A stretch of DNA of 64,000 nt from Ipomoea triloba. Lineage: Eukaryota; Streptophyta; Magnoliopsida; Solanales; Convolvulaceae. The translations under genes and the position numbers were made by a program. The stretch spans positions 1,878,630-1,942,629 of the forward strand of contig NC_044925.1 in NCBI RefSeq assembly GCF_003576645.1. Reading direction: 5' to 3'. Below are positions 56,975 through 64,000 of this stretch, one piece after another (position 1 is the first letter of the stretch; each line of letters opens with the position of its first letter). The notes under the pieces are model-generated. The model worked only from the letters and a program-made list of their open reading frames with translations. It was not told where the DNA came from and ran no database searches.

Positions 56975-57150
56975 TGTGGAAATCATGAGCAGAAGTGCTT
57001 TGAACTCTTCAAAGACCAACACTTCAATCAATTTCCAATCAACGACAACGTTAATGTACTTCCCAACCAATTTCCACAATATTGTTCAAAGTCATCAATT
57101 CTTAACTTTAAAGTAGACTTATTTTTCAAAGTTATATTTAGCAATGGAAA
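56975..57150. repeat. Protease-unit flank F, copy C
   Basis: Collinear with 38888-39075 and 48838-49075 (GGAAATCATGAGCAGAAGTGC, AACTTTAAAGTAGACTTATT). It is interrupted by the Helitron. Confidence 0.75.
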
Positions 57151-57175
57151 GTGATGGAAACTATAGCCACTTAGC

Positions 57176-57177
<2 letters not shown>

Positions 57178-57264
<87 letters not shown>
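57178..57264. repeat. (AT)n microsatellite at the Helitron 5' end
   Basis: A pure AT dinucleotide run followed by an undetermined base at 57266. Confidence 0.95.
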
Positions 57265-57265
<1 letters not shown>

Positions 57266-57514
57266 NTATATATATATTAAAACAGAAGTAATAGCTTTCC
57301 CGCTCATTTTAGTCCAAAAATTTTGAAATTGGTCAACATAATATTATATAATAATTCCTTATCAGAAATTATAGCCTCCCTTATCATTCCTTATTTATGG
57401 CTAAAATTGACAAAAATATTCAAAATATGATTACATTCCTTATTATACACGGAAATTAATGAAATATTTTATTCAATTACATTCCTGCATGGATTCCTTA
57501 TTTATGTACATATA

Positions 57515-59670
57515 TTAACAATCAAATTACTATATGATGTATATTATAGTATTCAAAAAAAATTACTATATTATGTTAATGTACATAATTAAATTCCTTT
57601 CATGATAATATTTAAAAGAAGTTTCACAATCAAATTACTATATGATGTATATTATTGTATTCAAAAAAAATATTACTATATTATGTTAATGTACGTAATT
57701 AAAAATTCTCTCATGATAATATTCAAAAAAAAAATGTCACAATCAAATTACTATATGATGTATATTATAGTATTAAAAAAATATTACTATATTATGTTAA
57801 TGCACGTAATTAAACTCCTCTCACGATAATATTTTTAAAAAATTCCAAAAATCAAATTACTATATGATGTATATTATAGTATTAAAAAAATATTACTATA
57901 TTATGCTAATGTACGTAAAATTCCAACAATCAAATTACTATATGATGTACATTATAGTATTCAAAAAAAATATTACCATATTATGTTAATGTACGTAATT
58001 AAATTCCTCTCATGATAATATTCAAAAAATAAAAATTCCTACAATCAAATTACTATGTGATGTATATTATAGTATTAAAAAAATATTACTATATTATGTT
58101 AATGTACGTAATTAAATTTCACTCATGATAATATTCAAAAAATTAAAATTTCCAACAATCAAATTACTATATGATGTATATTATAGTATTAAAAAATATT
58201 ACTATATTAGGTTAATATACATAATTAAATTTCTCTCATGATAATATTCCAAAAAAAAAATTTCCAATAATCAAATTACTATTAAAAAAATATTACTATA
58301 TTATGTTAATGTACGTAAAATTCCAAAAAAAATATTACTATATTATGTTAATGTACGTAAAATTCCAACAAAAATATTACTATATTATGTTAATGTACGT
58401 AAAATTCCAACAATCAAATTACTATATGATGTATATTATTGTATTCAAAAAAAAATATTACTATATTACGTTAATGTACGTAATTAAATTCCTCTCATGA
58501 TAATATTAAAAAAAAAATCCCAACAATCAAATTACTATATGATGTATATTATAGTATTAAAAAAATATTACTATATTATGTTAATATACGTAATTAAATT
58601 CCTCTCATAATAATATTCAAAAAAAAATATTACTATATGATGTATATTATAGTATTAAAAAAATATTACTATATTATGTTAATATACGTAATTAAATTCC
58701 TCTCATAACAATATTAAAAAAAATTAAAAATTCCAACAATCAAATTACTATATGATGTATATTGTAGTATTCAAAAAAAAAATATTAGTATATAATGTTA
58801 ATGTACGTAATTAAATTCCTATCATGATAATATTCAAAAAAAATAAAAATTCTAACAATCAAATTACTATATGATGTATATTATAGTATTAAAAAAATAT
58901 TACTATATTAGGTTAATATACATAATTAAATTCCTCTCACGATAATATTCAAAAAAAATTCCAACAATCAAATTACTATATGATGTATATTATAGTATTA
59001 AAAAAAATATTACTATATTATGTTAATGTACGTAGAATTCCAACAATCAAATTACTATATGATGTATATTATTGTGTTCAAAAAAAAATATTACTATATT
59101 ATGTTAATGTACGTAATTAAATTCCTCTCATGATAATATTCAAAAAAAATAAAAATCCCAACAATCAAATTACTATATGATGTATATTATAGTATTAAAA
59201 AAATATTACTATATTATGTTACTATACGTAATTAAATTCCTCTCATAATAATATTCAAAAAAATAAAAATTCCAACAATCAAATTACTATATGATGTATA
59301 TTATAGTATTCAAAAAAATATTAGTATATAATGTTAATGTACGTAATTAAATTCCTATCATGATAATATTAAAAAAAAAATTCTAACAATCAAATTACTA
59401 TATGATGTATATTATAATATTAAAAAATATTACTATATTATGTTAATTAACATAATTAAATTTCTCTCATGATAATATTCAAAAAAAAATCGAACAATCA
59501 AATTACTATATGATGTATGTTATAGTATTCCAAAAAATATTACTATATTATGTTAATGTACGTAATTAAATTTCTCTAATGATAATATTAAAAAAAATTC
59601 CAACAATCAAATTATTATATGAGTATATTATAGTATTCCAAAAAAATATTACTATATTATTTTAATGTAG
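57515..59670 (+). repeat. AT-rich satellite array of ~110-bp monomers, about 20 copies
   Basis: The monomer contains CAATCAAATTACTATATGATG, then TATATTATAGTATT, an A-run, TATTACTATATTATGTTAATG, TACGTAATTAAATTCCTCTC and ATGATAATATTC. Copies follow one another from 57522 to the start of the helicase remnant. A few are shortened (for example 58310-58400, with three ~40-60 bp partial units). Divergence between copies is low. Confidence 0.92.
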
Positions 59671-59671
59671 A

Positions 59672-61998
59672 GATGTTTGGAGGATATTAGATTTTGAAAT
59701 ACAGTACAGATATCCTCCTGTAGAGCGCTTGAATTTTCATCTGTCAAATGAACAAAGTATTTATTTTGATGAGGATGCTCCAATCGATGTCATTGTACAA
59801 CGACATACGGTAAAACATAGCATGTTTCTGGCTTGGCTTGAGGCAAACAAAAACTACCATGAGTCAAAGCAACTAACTTATGCAGAGATGCCAACAAAGT
59901 TCGTTTGGAAACAAGCAACACGGGAATTTGTTCCAAGACAATAAGGATTCTCAATTGGTCGAGTTTTTTATGTTCCTCCTGGAAGTGGTGAGATGTACTA
60001 TTTGAGATGTCTTTTGAATGTAATCCGAGAGCCTACGTGTTATGAAGACTTAAGAACAATCAATGGGGTGTTGTACGACAATTACCGTGATGCATGTTAT
60101 GCACTAGGGCTATTGGAAGACGACAAAAAATATATTGATGGAATTGTGGAAGCAAGTCAGTGGGCAACTACAGGAGAGTTAAGAAATTTATTCACAACAT
60201 TGTTATCCTCAAATTGTTTAAGCCATCCGAAAGTGGTTTGGGACAAATGTTGGACATATATATCCAATTATATTCTGTACAAACAACGGAACATATTGAA
60301 CTTCCAAGGTATGGTATGTATTTATCCATTTGCTTTAATATTTTATTTCATGTCTAATATTATTAGTTCCAAGATGGTGATACTTTTCTAACATATATTG
60401 TTTAATATTTTTTAGATTTAGTCTTCAGTGTTGATGAAATAAAAAATCAAGCATTAGTTGAGATTGAGAAATTGTTGAAAAGATGTGGAAAGAGCCTACA
60501 TGATTACCAACAAATGTCAATTTCAGATCTTGACTGTTCGGCCAGTTTGATGAATAGGTTGGTGTATGATGAGATGTGTTATGACAAAGCAGAACTTAAA
60601 GAAGAGCACAAAAAGTTGGTATCAAATCAATGAGGAGTTTTTTTTGCCTACGATTATGGAGGAACTGGAAAGACATTAGTTTGGAGAACTCTTTCGGCAT
60701 CATTGAGATCAAAGGGAGAAATAATTCTTAATGTTGCTTCAAGTGGTATAGCTTCTCTATTATTACCCGGCGGAAGGATTGCGCATTCAAGGTTTGCAAT
60801 TCCCCTAAACCTAAATGAGGATTCAACATGTAATATCAAACAAGGTAGTCATCTTGCAGAACTCATTATTAAGTGCAAACTTATAATTTGGATGAAGCAC
60901 CAATGATGCATAAGCATTGCTTTGAAGCACTTGATAGAAGTATGCGTGCTGTATTGCGTTTTTGCAATCCAAAAAGTTTAGAGATGCCTTTCGGAGGGAA
61001 AACTATTGTATTTGGCGGAGACTTTCGACAAATTTTGCCAGTTATCCCAAAAGGAAGTAGACATGATATTGTTAATGCAACAATAAATGCATCTTACTTG
61101 TGGTCATACTGTAATGTGTTACGTCTGACAAAAAATATGCGACTTCAAAGCTCATCCTCAAATAGTGATTATGAAAAGCTAAAGCAATTCTCATAATGGA
61201 TTGCGAACATATGAGATGGAGAAATTTAGGGGCAAATAATTGGATGTGAAAACATTACTATACAAAAGAGAATTTTTTGAAATGTTCTAGAGATCCCATT
61301 GCAACTATTGTGGAAAGTACATATCCATCAGACTCCAATATTTTTTATGATCCAACATATTTGAGAAAGAGGGCAATATTGGCTCCAACACTTGATGTGG
61401 TTGACTCTATCAATGAATATATGACTTCTTTAAACACATATGAAGGAAATACATATTTCAGCTTTGAAAGTGCTTGCAAATCAGATTCAAATGTTGATCT
61501 ATTAGCTTATGTGCACAGGCCTGAATTTTTAAATGGGATCAAGTGTTCTGGTGTGCCTAATCATGAACTCAGGCTGAAAGTAGGTACTCCGGTTATGCTT
61601 TGAAAATATTGACCACTCAGTTGGTTTGTGTAATGGGACAAGGATGGTTATTACTAAACTTGGAAATCATGTTTTAGAAGCAAATGTATTATCTGGAAGT
61701 AGTGCATATCATAAAATCTTGATTCAAATAATGTCATTAACTCCTTCAGATTTGAGATTGCCTTTTAAATTTCAAAGAAGACAATTCCCTCTAATCGTCT
61801 ACCTCTTATGCAATGACGGTTAACAAGAGTCAAAGGTCAATCACTTAGGCCACTTTTTGAAAAGACCATTATTTAGTCATGGACAATTATATGTTGCTGC
61901 TTCAAGAGTCACCAACCCAAATGGATTGAAGATTTTAATTTGTGATAAGGCGAACACCCAAAGTAATTCCACAACAAACATTGTATACAAAGAAGTTT
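59672..61998 (+). pseudogene. Helitron PIF1-like helicase, decayed
   Basis: The reading begins directly at the end of the satellite array with VWRI...YRYPPVERLNFHL, typical of the Helitron region before the helicase; the Rep domain is gone. One in-frame stop (59942-59944) interrupts it, then GEMYYLRCLLNVIREPTCYEDL. An intron is likely at about 60310-60415. Walker A GGTGKT is at 60658-60675, after a short deletion and stop. DEAPMMHKHCFEALD (Walker B) is in another frame after a 1-bp loss near 60895. GGDFRQILPVIPKGSRHDIV follows, then several stops and shifts around 61195-61280 and 61600. The end VAASRVTNPNGLKIL (motif VI) is in a third frame. At least five lesions make it non-functional. Confidence 0.88.
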
Positions 61999-62139
61999 TT
62001 TAAAATTTGTAAAATGTTATTATAATATTTCATCATAGTTTCATTCATATAATTCTACAATGATTTTCCATTTTGTAAATTTCTCCCTTAATTCATCATA
62101 TCATAGTTGTTGTCGTGCATCGCACGGGTAAAATACTAG

Positions 62140-63156
62140 TATACAGGAGGAAACAAAAGTATTTTACATAATCATATGATTTACCATTCATAAAATTAGC
62201 AATTATTATACTATGGATCAGGGTTCATATTGCATTGTAAACATTAATACAAAAATTTCGTACTTTCAGTTAACACATCATATATACCGACAATTAACAG
62301 TTTATGTACATGTAAACAAATAACTTGATAATTGCTGACACATAATAAGATAGTTACAATTACAGAAACTGACACATAATAAGATAGTTACAATTACAGA
62401 AACTATCAACTACAGATACAAAATCTAAAGATTATTTTTAGATCATAGTCTACAATACAAGGTATACCCGCGGGTCCATGCTATAATTTGCCTCAATTGT
62501 CAGCCAATGTAAACCGTAAAGAACGATTGCATAAACTATGAAGAATTGATGAATTACTTTGAGTATTGGTAATTATGAACCCTTTACGAGCCATTTTTTA
62601 GGGTTTACATATAAGTAAGAGCATTGAATGCCCTCAAATAATTTAGGACAACAAATTCCTAAAATCTGTTGCTAATTGATTGAATTTTAAACACACTAAG
62701 TAGTAACAAATTACTTAAGTGTTACAAAACCTTCTTAATCTGGACATTATTAGTCTTTGATGCTATTTATTAGACATCATTGTATTGCTTTGTAACTACC
62801 ATGTTTTGTGTATTATATAAACATAGTTCTCCATAATAAAAATGATGATGTTATTTGAGTCTTTCTATATCTTGTCTCTACTCTTCATTACTTTACTTTA
62901 TACTCTCAATATATTGTATTATACATGCACTGTACTACACCGATTAGGAGCTAAACAGGCCAACGGGCTTACCAATTACAACACTTAGATTGCTATTCCC
63001 ATAAATAGGAAATCGAGTACTCAAATCATAAATTGATTGTGCCGAGACTAACCACTTAGCCAATAATGAAGGCTATTTATAAATAGTAGAAATACAAACC
63101 AAAAAAAAAAAAAAAAACTGATGAAACATCATTAAAAAGGACAAAACAATTATACA
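62140..63156. other. Region between the Helitron and gene C
   Basis: 62205-62480 is an inverted homologue of the MULE-like element at 44236-44500, including a duplicated CTGACACATAATAAGATAGT block. The rest is AT-rich with no gene; an A-run lies at 63101-63117. Confidence 0.6.
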
Positions 63157-63448
63157 TTAAAATTAAGGAAAAATGACAGTTTTAATCCATTAGTTATGCC
63201 TACATTGTAGTTTCAGTACATAAACTATTGTTTTATACTACTTCTCACATTTAATCATTGCCTATAAATTTTATTAACATTAAATTTTTTTTATTTATTT
63301 TGTAAAATTATCGGCAATTATTAAAAAATTAAGCTTTTCTCATTGATGATTTCAAGTGAATGTTGTAATGTTGATTACATGAGAATACCGTATTCTACAA
63401 TTTAAGCATAATTAATCGACTAAAACCGCTATTTTTCCTTAAAATTAA
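63157..63448. mobile_element. 272-bp MULE-type MITE with 10-bp target-site duplication
   Basis: TTAAAATTAA at 63157-63166 and 63439-63448 flanks termini GGAAAAATGACAGTTTTAATCC and inverse ...GACTAAAACCGCTATTTTTCC. The element lies about 205 bp beyond the stop codon of protease gene C. Confidence 0.85.
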
Positions 63449-63654
63449 AAATACTTATATGAAATTTATTTCATTATAATAAGATAAAAATAAGTTACAC
63501 TTCACAATGTAACTTAATGATACATTACATGTCTTTCACACTATCCCAACACATCATGTATATAAATTGGAAGCATTTTTTTTACTATAAATTTGCTTGT
63601 TGCAAACTTGCAATAGATTTGCAAATTGAAACAATATATAATTCTGAGTAAAAT

Positions 63655-64000
63655 TTAAGCTGTGGGGTAAGAAGCCCTAGTGTTAACCTGACAAACTCCA
63701 TCTTCATTAATTCCTCTGGCCATCTTCATATAACCACTCTCACCCCAACTGTTCCCCCATGAATTCTTCACCAACCAATAATCCTCTCCATCATCGCTCG
63801 TCCCGTACCCGATGATCGTCACGGCGTGGCGGTATCCCGACCCGCAGTCCCCTTCGTCGCCGGTGAAAACCCCGGTTTTGTAGTGCTGGAACACGTCCCC
63901 GCCGATGGTGATTCCGACGGAGACAGGCTGGTTCGTGACGGCCGCGAGGAGAGCGGATTCGGTGGGGGCCACTTCTTGGTAGCCGGAGATGGTGGCGGCC
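63655..64000 (-). CDS. Papain-like cysteine protease C, partial (3' end of exon 2)
   Basis: The minus-strand frame runs from the window edge to the stop at 63655-63657 and covers AATISGYQEV to the C-terminus TRASYPTA. The catalytic His (YRHAVTIIGYG) and Asn (VKNSWGNSWG) regions are intact. The nucleophile Cys, prodomain and exon 1 lie beyond the window. The sequence is close to gene A and B in this part. It is the third member of the SAG39-like tandem array in the same orientation. Confidence 0.93.
   Translation of the reverse strand, partial: AATISGYQEVAPTESALLAAVTNQPVSVGITIGGDVFQHYKTGVFTGDEGDCGSGYRHAVTIIGYGTSDDGEDYWLVKNSWGNSWGESGYMKMARGINEDGVCQVNTRASYPTA

Larger units (their letters stand above)
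57178..62139 (+). mobile_element. Helitron with satellite array and decayed helicase
   Basis: The 3' end is diagnostic: CGTGC-ATC-GCACG hairpin (62114-62126), then GGTAAAATA and CTAG (62136-62139), followed by host T. The 5' region after the (AT)n tract (57279 on: AAAACAGAAGTAATAGC) fits Helitron 5' leaders, but the TC terminus is hidden in (AT)n and an undetermined base at 57266. Inside are a ~110-bp tandem array and a PIF1-like helicase pseudogene. It inserted into the third protease unit, just after flank F. Confidence 0.85.

Noticed and set aside
57602..58500. Frames of 65-75 codons with repeated YYYIMLMYV
   Set aside because: They are translations of the Helitron satellite monomers.

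Overview
This window is nuclear DNA of a flowering plant. It has GT-AG introns, a GT31 Golgi galactosyltransferase with 11 coding exons, SAG39/SAG12-type papain-like proteases, a canonical MIR171 hairpin, a plant 7SL (SRP) RNA gene with USE/TATA promoter, and many plant transposons (MULE, hAT, Helitron, LINE, SINE, Ty1-copia, Cassandra-type TRIM). It is a eudicot, probably an asterid. A Convolvulaceae/Ipomoea-like source is my guess and cannot be proved from the sequence alone.

Layout. 1-13.3 kb is AT-rich intergenic DNA with small transposons: MULE-like elements near 0.4-1.1 and 9.5-9.9 kb, a Cassandra LTR carrying a 5S-like core at 4.8-5.06 kb, a SINE at 6.0-6.1 kb, a tiny TRIM at 8.1-8.3 kb and a MULE MITE at 12.85-13.15 kb. 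13.4-16.6 kb is the intact galactosyltransferase gene (+). A MIR171 precursor lies on the minus strand at about 18.75-18.87 kb. A 5'-truncated LINE with target-site duplication is at 22.4-23.5 kb. A small Lys/Ala-rich plant protein is encoded on the minus strand at 25.4-25.7 kb. The 7SL RNA gene is at 28.69-29.0 kb (+). An assembly gap inside an (AT)n tract is at 30.4-31.0 kb.

31-38.7 kb is a transposon cluster. It holds an internally deleted LINE and a nest of MULE and hAT elements, each with its own target-site duplication. A paralogous segment at 38.2-38.7 kb preserves the empty sites for two of them.

39-64 kb is a tandem array of papain-like cysteine protease genes on the minus strand. 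Gene A (41.75-43.49 kb) has an intact catalytic triad. Gene B (50.07-53.20 kb) has an open two-exon frame, but the Cys-Cys at the active site is replaced by one Ala, so it is predicted to be a non-catalytic homologue. Gene C (from 63.66 kb) runs off the window. The genes are separated by recognisably homologous flanks. Between B and C a Helitron of about 5 kb was inserted. Its decayed PIF1-like helicase directly abuts an array of about 20 AT-rich repeats of roughly 110 bp, and it ends in a textbook hairpin plus CTAG terminus.

Functionally the genes are independent: cell-wall/arabinogalactan glycosylation (GT31), post-transcriptional control of GRAS/HAM factors (miR171), protein targeting (7SL), and secreted or vacuolar proteolysis (SAG39-like array). 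The most unusual observations are the active-site-less protease B, the nested transposons with an internal empty-site control, the satellite-carrying Helitron, and the Cassandra LTRs that keep 5S internal-promoter motifs.
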